Source: Anaerolinea thermophila (GTDB lineage: Bacteria; Chloroflexota; Anaerolineae; Anaerolineales; Villigracilaceae). From it: a stretch of 22,072 bases of DNA. Shown piece after piece: positions 6,604 to 13,943 of this stretch (positions are counted from its first letter, which is position 1; each line of letters begins with the position of its first letter). Under the pieces are notes generated by a model, which did not search any database, was not told the origin of the DNA, and saw nothing but the letters and a program-made list of their open reading frames with translations. Location: NCBI GenBank assembly GCA_022729775.1, contig DZBA01000012.1:1-22072 (forward strand), written 5' to 3'. The position numbers were made by a program, and so were the translations under genes.

Positions 6604-8289
6604 TCACCGCCGCTTCAATCGAATCGTCGTCGCTTCCATTTGCCTTTGTCTGCGCCGCGTGATTTCATCCATCACGCGCGCGCGGATTTTTTCCCACTCT
6701 TCCGGGGGAACTTCCAAAAACGCCTGCACAGCCTTCGGGTCGAATTGTTTGCCCGCTTCTACTTCGATAATCTTGCGCGCTTCTTCGTAGGTGCAGCCTT
6801 TACGGTAGGGACGGTCAGAGAGCAGCGCGTCAAAAGTATCCGCGATCATAAACAGCCGCGCGCCAAGCACAATTTCTTCGCCTTTCAACCCGCGCGGATA
6901 GCCCGTCCCATCCCATTTTTCTTGATGACATAAAACAATCTGAATCTCGTCTTCCAAATAGGGAATTTCACACAGCATATCATAGCCCGCTTTGGGATGA
7001 CGATCCATCACTTTCCGCTCGTCAGGGTTGAGTTCGCCCGGCTTGTGCAAAATTGCATCCGGCACGCCGATTTTTCCAATGTCGTGAATCAACGCGCCGC
7101 GCCGAATCGAGGTGACGGTTTCCTTGTCCAAATCCATTTGTTCGGCGATCCGCGCGGTGTATTCGACCACGCGCCGCGAGTGACCTTCCGTTTCGCGGTC
7201 GCGCAAATCCAGCGCGGCAGAAAGCGCGTCGAGGGTCAGGTCATAGCTGGTTTGCAAATCCGCAACCAATTGCGCGTTGTTGACCGCGAGCGCGGCGCTG
7301 TCTGCAATCGAGCGGAACAGGTCGAGGTCTTCCGGGTTGAAAAGCAATCCGCCGCGTTTATTCACCGCTTGAATCGCGCCGATGGATTTATCCTCCAGCA
7401 CCATTGGCACGGTCATCAAGGAGCGCGTGACAAAACCAGTGGACGCGTCCACCGAGCTGGCATGGCGCGGGTCATTTTGCGCGTCTTTGATGATGATGGA
7501 TTCCTGTTTGGAAACGCTTGTGCCGACAATGCTCGGCGCGTCGAGCGGCACGCTGATCCCCTTGACTTTTTCCGCGCTGGGACCTGTCGCAAAGCGGCAT
7601 TTGATCGTCCCCTCTTTTTCATTGACCAGCCAGATGGATTGCGCCTCCGCGTTGATGGCTTTGTTCACGTCCATGAAAATACGCGGGATGAGTTCGTCAA
7701 TATCGAGTGTCTGGTGCAGGTGGCTGCTGATTTGGTTGAGCAGTTTCTGGCGTTCCACCGTGCGGTTGCGGTGTTCGTATAACTGCGTGTTTTGGATGGT
7801 GATTGCGATATGACTTGCCAGCGCGCCGGCGAATTCAAAATCATCGGGCGCAAAGCCATGTCCGCCGATTTTGTTGATGAGATTAAGTTCCCCAATGAGT
7901 TTTTCGCGCGCAATCAATGGAATGCCGATTTGGTTTCGCGCCTCGATGTTGAAGTTATGCAAGTATGCTTTTGCATCCATCCATCGCGACACATACGACA
8001 CATCCCTTTTTTCCAGCCTGCCCGAAGCAGTGCGATACGCGGCGAGGAATTTCTTTGCGCGGCTGGCGTGACCTTTTATCTTTTCCGCATACGCCCCGCT
8101 GACATGCGCGCATTTGATTTCGGTCTCGGCATCGTTGACCAGCCAAAGCGAAAGACTCTCGCTGTGCAGGGCGGTTCTTGCTTCTTTCAAAACTTTCCCC
8201 AACACTGGGTCAAGTTCTTCCATCGAAGAAAACGCCTGACCTAATTCGAGCAAGATGTTTATCGGTATCAGCGCGGAAGAGTGGTTCAT
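6604..8289 (-). CDS. GAF-GAF-HD-GYP protein, probable cyclic-di-GMP phosphodiesterase
   Basis: Starting at the ATG at 8289 the protein is 561 aa. Two GAF domains cover about 10-170 and 185-345 (repeated SLWLVN/SIWLVN strands and IGIPLI/LMTVPM strands). The HD-GYP domain is at about 350-530: GHSRRV (H370), LIHDIGKIG (H402, D403), DRHPKAGYDML (H431), CHQEKWDGTGYP (H455, D460) and the DRPYRKG signature. HD-GYP enzymes degrade cyclic-di-GMP; the GAFs would sense a small ligand. The second His of the usual HH pair is Gln (HQE), a variant that I recall as common. There is no transmembrane segment, so it is cytoplasmic. A TTG five codons upstream is an alternative start; GGA lies 8 nt before the ATG, and TATACT (complement of 8326-8331) could be a -10 box with a normal leader. 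Confidence 0.93.
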   Translation of the reverse strand: MNHSSALIPINILLELGQAFSSMEELDPVLGKVLKEARTALHSESLSLWLVNDAETEIKCAHVSGAYAEKIKGHASRAKKFLAAYRTASGRLEKRDVSYVSRWMDAKAYLHNFNIEARNQIGIPLIAREKLIGELNLINKIGGHGFAPDDFEFAGALASHIAITIQNTQLYEHRNRTVERQKLLNQISSHLHQTLDIDELIPRIFMDVNKAINAEAQSIWLVNEKEGTIKCRFATGPSAEKVKGISVPLDAPSIVGTSVSKQESIIIKDAQNDPRHASSVDASTGFVTRSLMTVPMVLEDKSIGAIQAVNKRGGLLFNPEDLDLFRSIADSAALAVNNAQLVADLQTSYDLTLDALSAALDLRDRETEGHSRRVVEYTARIAEQMDLDKETVTSIRRGALIHDIGKIGVPDAILHKPGELNPDERKVMDRHPKAGYDMLCEIPYLEDEIQIVLCHQEKWDGTGYPRGLKGEEIVLGARLFMIADTFDALLSDRPYRKGCTYEEARKIIEVEAGKQFDPKAVQAFLEVPPEEWEKIRARVMDEITRRRQRQMEATTIRLKRR

Positions 8290-8453
8290 GTTTATTCCAA
8301 TCAATAAAAGGTTCGGTTTACTTTCAGTATACTGCCAATGGATAAAAATAAAAAGTCATGGGGCGCGGTAAGTGATTTTATATACAAATTTCCAATGCGG
8401 GAAAAGAAAACAAACCATCCATGAATCCTCCGTAGCGTTTCTTGATCTACTGA

Positions 8454-8849
8454 TTATTCTTCATCTTCTGACTGTTCCATATATTTTCTGGCGTCGGTTA
8501 AAAAATCCCGCGCGTGGTTAATTGCGTCAGCAACCATGCTTTCGGTGATACCAGTATCCACCCCATAATCGCCAGTGATTCGGTTGTCAAAACCATCGCG
8601 CAGCCAGCGGTGATATTTCGGGTCGAGGACTTTTGTCTTGGCAAAATTTTTGCCATAGGCAGCAATGACTTGTCCATGCTGGTTGAGTTTCAAGTCAAAT
8701 TCGTTATACAACAAAGATTCAGCGATGTAGAACATGGCGTAATAGGCGCGTCCAATGGCGAATTCATGCTTGTCAATATTTTGGAGCGCCTCTGCCGCTT
8801 CGATGGCGTCCAGCGCCTTGCTCAACAACTTGCTGGCATAATCTTTCAT
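8454..8849 (-). CDS. HEPN-domain protein, partner of the adjacent MNT nucleotidyltransferase
   Basis: From ATG 8849 the protein is 131 aa, helical throughout, and matches the PF05168 HEPN family through FAIGRAYYAMFYIAESLL (about 30-47). The ATG overlaps the stop of the upstream gene (ATGA), a coupling typical of MNT-HEPN pairs. In those systems HEPN is an RNase toxin and MNT neutralises it, in some cases by adenylating a HEPN tyrosine. The RNase motif of this family is R-x6-H (RAYYAMFH in typical members); here the His is Tyr (R34, Y41), so RNase activity is doubtful. A longer frame beginning upstream at 8936 would lie inside the MNT gene and is not favoured. Reported as toxin-antitoxin type; a non-toxic regulatory role is equally possible. 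Confidence 0.85.
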   Translation of the reverse strand: MKDYASKLLSKALDAIEAAEALQNIDKHEFAIGRAYYAMFYIAESLLYNEFDLKLNQHGQVIAAYGKNFAKTKVLDPKYHRWLRDGFDNRITGDYGVDTGITESMVADAINHARDFLTDARKYMEQSEDEE

Positions 8850-9184
8850 GCAGGCAGCCCCTCTTTGTGGATATTGTGAATCAGCGGCAGCCTGTCGGCA
8901 TCCTTTTTCCATTGTATTTCCTTGATGAAAATACAACTTACGGTGACGTCATATTCCAATGAAACATCGCTTGCTAGTTGGCTAATGCGCTTTTGCTCGT
9001 TCCAATAATTTCGATACCCTTTGAGCAAAATCATCACATCCACATCCGACCCTGCGCGATAGTCGCCGCGCGCGTAAGACCCGTAGAGATACACGCCCTT
9101 CAACCTGCCCCCATAAATGCGGACAAGCCCTGCTTTCAACTCTTTCATCAGTTTTCTGATTCTTAGCGGAACTTTGCGGTTCAT
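8846..9184 (-). CDS. MNT-type minimal nucleotidyltransferase (MntA-like)
   Basis: The 112-aa protein has the minimal polymerase-beta fold: GVYLYGSYARGDYRAGSDVDVMI (GSYARG at 35-40, D47/D49 in SDVDV) with a later acidic residue in LEYDVTVS (D79). These are the metal- and ATP-binding residues used for nucleotidyl transfer, so activity looks intact. It overlaps the HEPN gene by 4 nt and would be made first. The ATG at 9184 follows TAAAAT by 6 nt, which suggests a leaderless transcript; an internal ATG at codon 13 (9148) is an alternative. Family members act as antitoxins that AMPylate the HEPN partner. The 5' side is a MITE-like insertion, so its original promoter region may have been altered. 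Confidence 0.9.
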   Translation of the reverse strand: MNRKVPLRIRKLMKELKAGLVRIYGGRLKGVYLYGSYARGDYRAGSDVDVMILLKGYRNYWNEQKRISQLASDVSLEYDVTVSCIFIKEIQWKKDADRLPLIHNIHKEGLPA

Positions 9185-9190
9185 GATTAT

Positions 9191-9196
9191 ATTTTA
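9191..9196 (-). promoter_or_regulatory. -10-like box (TAAAAT) before the MNT gene
   Basis: On the minus strand TAAAAT stands 6 nt before the ATG at 9184, the same spacing as other first genes in this window. A TATAAT overlaps it one step downstream but would place the start of transcription inside the first codons. No -35 box is evident; the sequence where it would lie borders the MITE-like insertion. Confidence 0.4.
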
Positions 9197-9209
9197 CATC
9201 AAATGCGGA

Positions 9210-9376
9210 TGTCTAACGGCTCATTGGGAATTGCCGTGATTAAAAACCATTTGGACACGGATGCGACGGATTACGCGGACAAAACACGGATTTTTTTGGA
9301 AAAGATCCGCTCGATTCCGTCAAATCCGTGTAGTCCGTGTACCAAATCACGGCAAATCCCAGAGAACCTGTCTAAC
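9210..9376. mobile_element. MITE-like element with 24-bp TIRs and 8-bp target duplication
   Basis: A 151-bp segment (9218-9368) is bounded by imperfect terminal inverted repeats: 9218-9241 and the complement of 9345-9368 agree at 20 of 24 positions, sharing TTGCCGTGATT at the inner end. Directly outside, TGTCTAAC occurs at both 9210-9217 and 9369-9376, a perfect 8-bp direct repeat as expected for a target-site duplication. The interior is rich in CACGGAT-type motifs in both orientations and encodes no credible protein. This is a non-autonomous, transposase-less element; the transposase that would move it is not in the window. Confidence 0.75.
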
Positions 9377-9404
9377 TTCAAGAGCAAAGGCGTGCAATAT
9401 CAGT

Positions 9405-9410
9405 TAAAAT
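9405..9410 (+). promoter_or_regulatory. -10-like box (TAAAAT) before the GAF-PAS kinase
   Basis: TAAAAT ends 7 nt before the ATG at 9418, with only AAAAAGA between. No good -35 sequence is seen at the usual distance. The arrangement implies a leaderless transcript. Confidence 0.45.
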
Positions 9411-9417
9411 AAAAAGA

Positions 9418-10965
9418 ATGCTTCCCTCCAACCTCCTCCCCGATTTTCGTGTCCGACAGCGTGATTACCTGCTGGAAATTTCGCGCCTGCTCACGCAGGA
9501 ACTCGACTTGGAAAAATTACTCGCGCGGATTCTGCGCGTCTCGATTGAAATGCTTGCAGGGCAGGCGGGCTTGATTGCGCTGAAACAACCCGAAGGCTGG
9601 AGAGTTTCCGCGGCGCACGGCATCGCCCCCGCGTTTATGAGCTACCTCGAACCCCTGCTCGAAGGTGAAGAATTCAGCGAGTTGGATGTGGTCGAGCTCA
9701 ACCGCATGTTGAAAGAACTGACCTACACCGCCAGCATGGGATTATTAAATGGCACGGGGCTGCCGCTGGTCGCGCACAGCGAAGTCATCGGCGTTATTTT
9801 CATCTTCCGCAACTACGCGGATTTGTTCACGCCCAATGACCGCGTGCTGCTGCAATCTTTTGCCGACCAAGCCGCGATAGCCGTCTTCAACGCCCAACTT
9901 TATGGACAAGTCTCTTACGAGAAGCAAAGGCTCGACGCGCTGCTTGATTCCGCCGCGGATGGAATCCTCATCCTCGATTCAAACCTTGCCATCGAGCGCT
10001 GCAACGTCGCATTTGAAAAAATGTACGGCTGCAACCGCGATGAAGTGATGGGCAAGTTTCACCAGGACATCATTCAGTGGAAGAAAGAGCCGCAAGGTAT
10101 AACGCTGGAAGATTCCATCGAAGCACACTGGCCCCCCACGCCCAATGCAACTTTATACGTCGAAGGCGACTTGAAACGCTCCACGCCGACTCCCCTGCCT
10201 GTTGGCATCACATATGCGCCGCTGCTTTCGGAGGAACATAAACTCCGCAACATCATCGTCAGCGTGCGGGATATTACGCATTTTAGAAACGCGGATGAAA
10301 TCAAGGCGACCTTCATTTCCATCGTCAGCCATGAACTGCGGACTCCCGTTGCGTTGATCAAGGGCTACGCCTCCACGCTGCGCCGCGATGACGCCAAATG
10401 GGACAAGCGCACCATTAGCGAATCACTCGCGGTCATCGAAGAAGAAGCGGATCGCTTATCCAAAATGATAGATGACCTGCTCGACGCTTCGCGCCTGCAA
10501 GCGGGCGGACTCAGCCTAAATCAATCAGATGTCGCGCTGCCGAATCTCGCCGCGCGGGTGATCGAGCGCTTCGCGTCACAAGCCCCCAGTCATCACTTAA
10601 GCGCGGACTTCCCCTCAAATTTCCCCGTCATCATTGGCGATGAAACGCGCATCGAGCAAGTGCTTGCAAATTTGGTTTCCAATGCTTTGAAGTACGCGCC
10701 CGAAGGCGAGATTAAAATCATTGGGACGCAGCAACCCGACCATGTCATCATCTGCGTCAGCGATGAAGGCAAGGGCATTGACGCCAAAGACCTGCCCTAC
10801 ATCTTTGACCGCTTCTACCGTTCGACAAATGCGGTCAAACATACCAAAGGCGCGGGGCTGGGACTTTACCTCGCGCGCGCCATCATCGAAGCGCACGGTG
10901 GAAGAATCTGGGCGGATGCCAACACAGGCGCGGGCGCGCGGATTTGTTTTTCACTGCCGCGATAG
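9418..10965 (+). CDS. GAF-PAS sensor histidine kinase (orphan)
   Basis: The 515-aa soluble kinase has a GAF domain (about 15-160, ending FADQAAIAVFNAQLY), a PAS domain (about 170-290, LLDSAADGILILD), a HisKA helix pair with the phospho-accepting H305 in SIVSHELRTP, and a HATPase_c domain: N box with N422 (LVSNALKYAP), G1 box D449 (SDEGKGI), F box (YIFDRFYRS) and G2 box KGAGLGLYLA (477-486). All residues needed for autophosphorylation are present. There are no transmembrane segments, so it senses a cytoplasmic or membrane-permeable signal. No receiver domain or response regulator lies on either side; the next gene is convergent, its stop only 2 nt away. Confidence 0.95.
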   Translation: MLPSNLLPDFRVRQRDYLLEISRLLTQELDLEKLLARILRVSIEMLAGQAGLIALKQPEGWRVSAAHGIAPAFMSYLEPLLEGEEFSELDVVELNRMLKELTYTASMGLLNGTGLPLVAHSEVIGVIFIFRNYADLFTPNDRVLLQSFADQAAIAVFNAQLYGQVSYEKQRLDALLDSAADGILILDSNLAIERCNVAFEKMYGCNRDEVMGKFHQDIIQWKKEPQGITLEDSIEAHWPPTPNATLYVEGDLKRSTPTPLPVGITYAPLLSEEHKLRNIIVSVRDITHFRNADEIKATFISIVSHELRTPVALIKGYASTLRRDDAKWDKRTISESLAVIEEEADRLSKMIDDLLDASRLQAGGLSLNQSDVALPNLAARVIERFASQAPSHHLSADFPSNFPVIIGDETRIEQVLANLVSNALKYAPEGEIKIIGTQQPDHVIICVSDEGKGIDAKDLPYIFDRFYRSTNAVKHTKGAGLGLYLARAIIEAHGGRIWADANTGAGARICFSLPR

Positions 10966-10967
10966 CA

Positions 10968-12530
10968 TCATTTCAGCCGATAAATATCGTTTCCATTTAC
11001 TGAATCAACGCGCGTGTAATTTTGTTGGATGAACTCAATCGTCGCCTTGTAATTGTGCGCGAGGACAACATCCTTCCACTTGATTTTATATTGCTTGCGG
11101 ATTTCGGGGTCAAGGTCGGGGATGCGCTCACGGTCAGCGGGTTCGATCATATTGACGATTAACACCGGCGGATTTGCAGTGAGTTGTTCATAGTATTCAT
11201 CCGCCCAACGCCGCGCAAGAGGCGTTTCCACATGTGAAAGCGGATACGGCAAATACGAAGCGGGCGATTGCCGCCGCGCCGCAAAGTTGATGATGGGGCG
11301 GAATCCCCACACCAACACGGTATCTTCTGGCGCGGTATTTTTCTGAATGTATTCCACAAGCGCGTCGCGGTATTCAACTTGCGTGTTGGGACGAAACACA
11401 GCCGCGTACCCCTTCCATGTATCGAGACGCGCGCCAAGCGCAAATAAAATCAAGAAAACAATCAACAGGGCGGAAGTTCTTTCGGCTTTCAAGTTGAATT
11501 GATTCGATAAAACCTGCGCGGCATATCCCCCAAAAAGTCCGACATAAAGCGCCCAGCCGATGAAATAATGCGGATAATTCTTTCCAGACAAGCCGCTTAA
11601 GAAGGCTTCCAGCGGCAAGCCAATCACAAGAACCAAGAGGAATTTTCCGCGCGGCGTATCGAGCGCGTTGCGCTGGAAGATAAAATATAGCGCGAGGATG
11701 TAACCCAGCGCGGCAACGCCAGCCAATGGGATTCCAATTCCGCGCGCGGCGTTGACAACTCCCTCCATCACGCGCGCCAGCCCGCCGCCTTCGCTATATT
11801 GCGCGTTGAACACAATGACCACGTTGAACATTTCGATTAATGAGTCATGCGCGGCAAAGTATAAAAGCGCGGGAATTAATAGAATCAACATCCCCAACGC
11901 GATTTGTATTGCGCGATGAATGAACTGCCGCCAATTCCTGTCGAATATCGCCATCAAAAAATACGCGCCTGCAATGGCAGCCTGCGCGCTGATGTTGTTG
12001 GGACGCAGCAGGATGTTAAGTCCCAGCGTCGCGCCGATGATGATGTTGTGGATTTTACTGCCCGGCTCTTCGATGCTTTTCAAAAAAAAGAAAATCGCCA
12101 TAAAACTAAACAGCAGCGAATATTCCTCCGAAAAATTTCCGCCTTGCAAAACGTTTCCCGCCGCGCTGACCGCGATGAACGTCCCAATGATTGCGGGAAT
12201 GACACCCATGAGTTTTTTTAAGGTTAAATATCCAATATAACTTGCGGCAAAGAGAAAGACAAATTCGAGCAGCCAAATTCCCCAGCGCGAGCCGCCCGTC
12301 AAGGCAAGCCCCAGCGCGTTGATGTAAAACACCAGCGGACCTTTGTTCTCCCACACATCGCGGTATGGAATCTTCCCTTTGAGGATGAGCGAGCCGATAT
12401 AGAGAAAAATTCCGCTGTCGCGTCCCGGGTATGAAATCATCGGATTGGAAAGAATGCCCGCTGTCAACAACCCCATCCAGAGCAGGGTTAAAACTTTATG
12501 CAATGGCTTGTGTTCAGAAAAGATTGTCAT
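10968..12530 (-). CDS. polytopic membrane glycosyltransferase, GT-C / PMT-ArnT-like
   Basis: This 520-aa protein has about ten or more hydrophobic segments in the first 380 residues and a soluble C-terminal domain (about 385-520) starting near GYAAVFRPNTQVEYRD. The first loop carries GRDSGIFLYIG with D38, corresponding to the catalytic acidic residue seen in the first outer loop of GT-C enzymes (PMT, ArnT and PF13231 members). A second conserved-type loop is PYRDVWENKGPLVF. Such enzymes transfer a sugar from a polyprenyl-phosphate carrier on the outer membrane face to protein, lipid or glycan acceptors; the substrate is not predictable. It is convergent with the kinase at 9418-10965 and lies downstream of the tRNA-Lys terminator. 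The ATG follows TACAAT by 6 nt with no Shine-Dalgarno. Confidence 0.88.
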   Translation of the reverse strand: MTIFSEHKPLHKVLTLLWMGLLTAGILSNPMISYPGRDSGIFLYIGSLILKGKIPYRDVWENKGPLVFYINALGLALTGGSRWGIWLLEFVFLFAASYIGYLTLKKLMGVIPAIIGTFIAVSAAGNVLQGGNFSEEYSLLFSFMAIFFFLKSIEEPGSKIHNIIIGATLGLNILLRPNNISAQAAIAGAYFLMAIFDRNWRQFIHRAIQIALGMLILLIPALLYFAAHDSLIEMFNVVIVFNAQYSEGGGLARVMEGVVNAARGIGIPLAGVAALGYILALYFIFQRNALDTPRGKFLLVLVIGLPLEAFLSGLSGKNYPHYFIGWALYVGLFGGYAAQVLSNQFNLKAERTSALLIVFLILFALGARLDTWKGYAAVFRPNTQVEYRDALVEYIQKNTAPEDTVLVWGFRPIINFAARRQSPASYLPYPLSHVETPLARRWADEYYEQLTANPPVLIVNMIEPADRERIPDLDPEIRKQYKIKWKDVVLAHNYKATIEFIQQNYTRVDSVNGNDIYRLK

Positions 12531-12536
12531 GAATAA

Positions 12537-12542
12537 ATTGTA
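12537..12542 (-). promoter_or_regulatory. -10-like box (TACAAT) of the glycosyltransferase gene
   Basis: TACAAT on the minus strand stands 6 nt before the ATG at 12530, without an intervening ribosome site. No convincing -35 box is present. It lies after the tRNA terminator, so the gene needs its own promoter. Confidence 0.45.
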
Positions 12543-12566
12543 ATCCTGTTCGATGAGATGAAAACA

Positions 12567-12593
12567 AAAAGCCTTCCAAAAAGGAAGGCTTTT
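12567..12593 (-). terminator. intrinsic terminator of tRNA-Lys
   Basis: An 11-bp perfect stem, AAAAGCCTTCC (complement of 12583-12593) with GGAAGGCTTTT (complement of 12567-12577) and a 5-nt loop, begins directly after the tRNA 3' end. On the minus strand it runs into TTTTGTTTT. Confidence 0.85.
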
Positions 12594-12594
12594 G

Positions 12595-12666
12595 TGAGCG
12601 TGTTGGGACTCGAACCCAAAACCAACGGCTTAAAAGGCCGATGCTCTGCCATTGAGCTACACGCCC
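12595..12666 (-). tRNA. tRNA-Lys (anticodon UUU)
   Basis: The 72-nt minus-strand sequence folds as a full cloverleaf: acceptor GGGCGTG/CACGCTC (one G-T pair), D stem GCTC/GAGC, anticodon stem CGGC/GCCG with loop CTTTTAA, and T arm TTGGG-TTCGAGT-CCCAA. Loop positions 34-36 read TTT, giving lysine. The outermost anticodon-stem pair is a T-T mismatch. The discriminator is A and no CCA is encoded, so CCA must be added by nucleotidyltransferase. A good promoter and a strong terminator frame it as a single-gene unit. Confidence 0.95.
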
Positions 12667-12684
12667 ATACTCAAAGCGGGCTGG

Positions 12685-12713
12685 ATTTTATCACGTGAAA
12701 ATCATAGAGTCAA
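12685..12713 (-). promoter_or_regulatory. sigma-70-type promoter of tRNA-Lys
   Basis: On the minus strand TTGACT (complement of 12708-12713) and TAAAAT (complement of 12685-12690) are separated by exactly 17 nt. The expected start point is around 12678, about a dozen nt before the mature tRNA 5' end. Confidence 0.75.
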
Positions 12714-12759
12714 CGTAATAAACAGGGCAAATTCCGCGTCTAGGATGGTGGAGGTAACA

Positions 12760-13083
12760 ATGACTGACGTTAAATATGTAACTGAATCGGACTTTCAAAC
12801 CGAGGTATTGAAAGCGGACTTGCCCGTGTTGGTGGATTTCACCGCGACATGGTGCCAGCCCTGCAAGATGATTGCTCCAATTGTGGAACAACTCGCCGAA
12901 GAATGGCAGGGCAAGGTAAAGGTTGTCAAACTCGACGCCGACCAAAACCCCGGCGTGATGATGCAATACGGCGTGATGGGCATTCCAACATTGATGCTCT
13001 TCAAGGGCGGTCAAATCAAGGAACGCTTGGTTGGCTTTCAATCCAAAGAAAAGCTCGCGGCAAAAGTCACCCCGCATGTGTAA
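12760..13083 (+). CDS. trxA: thioredoxin
   Basis: From the ATG at 12760 this is a 107-aa single-domain thioredoxin, the usual length. The active site is TATWCQPCK (C32, C35), and the cis-proline is in MGIPTL (P76). It reduces protein disulfides in the cytoplasm and is itself reduced by thioredoxin reductase. The dipeptide between the cysteines is Gln-Pro instead of the usual Gly-Pro. The start is chosen because GGAGG lies 6 nt upstream and because a longer in-frame reading would begin inside the tRNA gene. It is a single-gene unit that ends in a bidirectional terminator shared with rsmI. Confidence 0.95.
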   Translation: MTDVKYVTESDFQTEVLKADLPVLVDFTATWCQPCKMIAPIVEQLAEEWQGKVKVVKLDADQNPGVMMQYGVMGIPTLMLFKGGQIKERLVGFQSKEKLAAKVTPHV

Positions 13084-13088
13084 TGCAA

Positions 13089-13119
13089 AACTCCGAGTTC
13101 AAGACTCGGAGTTTTTTTT
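13089..13119. terminator. bidirectional terminator between trxA and rsmI
   Basis: The perfect 10-bp stem AACTCCGAGT (13089-13098) / ACTCGGAGTT (13104-13113) with a TCAAG loop is followed by eight T on the plus strand (13112-13119). Read on the minus strand it ends in TTTT and overlaps the final codon region of rsmI. It separates two convergent genes. Confidence 0.88.
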
Positions 13120-13942
13120 ATTTCATCGTATTGACCAACGCGTACACATCTTTTTTATTCCACCCTGAGACTTCGGCAAGCTGCGCGGAAATTTCCTTTG
13201 CGGATTTTTGTTGCTCCAATTCTTTTTGGATTGCGGCGCGCAGGTCTTCTTCCGCCCACATTTGGGATTCCACTTTCGACCTTCCCGCGACCACAAGCGT
13301 AAACTCGCCGCGCGGCTGTTGGGACGAAAAATATGCCGCCGCGCCGCTGATGCTTCCGCGCCAGAATTCTTCATAGAGTTTGGTCATTTCACGCGCGACA
13401 CAAATTTGCCTGTCGCCCAATTGCGCGCGCAGGTCTTCCAACGCGTCCACGATGCGATGCGGCGATTCAAGAAAAATAAGGGTATAGGGCAACTCCGCCA
13501 CTTGCGTCAGCGCTTTGCGGCGTTCGCCTGATTTATGCGGAAGATAACCGAGATAGGTAAATGAATCGGTGGGAAGCCCGGAAGCAATCAGCGCGGAAAT
13601 CAAAGCCGAGGGTCCAGGAACCGGCACAACGTCAAAGCCGGAAGCGAGCGCGGATTTAATCAACTCGTAGCCGGGGTCGTTGATGGCGGGCGTGCCGGCA
13701 TCCGACACCAACGCGACATCGCCGCTTGAAAGTTTTTCGAGAATCAAATCCAGTTTATGAATTTTGTTATGCTCGAAATAGCTGATGAGCTGGGCTTCGA
13801 TGCCGTAATGTTTGAGCAGGATTTTGGTATGGCGCGTATCTTCCGCGGCGATGAGGGCAGCCTCGCGCAGGATGCGAAGCGCGCGCGCAGAGATGTCCTC
13901 CAAATTTCCGATGGGCGTAGCGACAAGATAGAGTTTTCCCAT
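13118..13942 (-). CDS. rsmI: 16S rRNA (cytidine-1402) 2'-O-methyltransferase RsmI
   Basis: The 274-aa protein is a SAM-dependent tetrapyrrole-methylase-fold enzyme that 2'-O-methylates C1402 in the decoding centre of 16S rRNA. Family motifs are clear: LYLVATPIGNLEDIS (4-18), EDTRHTKILL (34-43), VSDAGTPAINDPG (79-91), VPGPSALISALIASGL (108-123) and FLESPHRI (157-164). Length is close to the usual 280. The start at 13942 (MGKLYLV) is preferred over a reading that begins 96 nt upstream inside the kinase gene, because the family begins here. Only 1 nt separates it from the upstream kinase stop, so the two are translated from one mRNA. There is no obvious functional tie between them. Confidence 0.96.
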   Translation of the reverse strand: MGKLYLVATPIGNLEDISARALRILREAALIAAEDTRHTKILLKHYGIEAQLISYFEHNKIHKLDLILEKLSSGDVALVSDAGTPAINDPGYELIKSALASGFDVVPVPGPSALISALIASGLPTDSFTYLGYLPHKSGERRKALTQVAELPYTLIFLESPHRIVDALEDLRAQLGDRQICVAREMTKLYEEFWRGSISGAAAYFSSQQPRGEFTLVVAGRSKVESQMWAEEDLRAAIQKELEQQKSAKEISAQLAEVSGWNKKDVYALVNTMK

Positions 13943-13943
13943 A

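Noticed and set aside
6997..7782. 261-codon plus-strand open frame within the HD-GYP gene
   Set aside because: It is antisense to well-conserved GAF and HD-GYP coding sequence and has no recognisable motif; GC-rich codon bias produces long antisense frames.
8850..8936. Longer HEPN protein starting at 8936
   Set aside because: It would overlap the MNT gene by 91 nt; the ATGA overlap at 8846-8849 is the usual arrangement and the conserved HEPN sequence starts after it.
9203..9412. 69-codon open frame between the MNT gene and the GAF-PAS kinase
   Set aside because: It lies almost wholly inside the MITE-like element, has no ribosome site, and its protein is low-complexity translation of the repeat.
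12652..12759. Longer thioredoxin with a 36-residue N-terminal extension
   Set aside because: The extension would start inside the tRNA-Lys gene and overlap its promoter; the ATG at 12760 has a GGAGG site and gives the standard family length.
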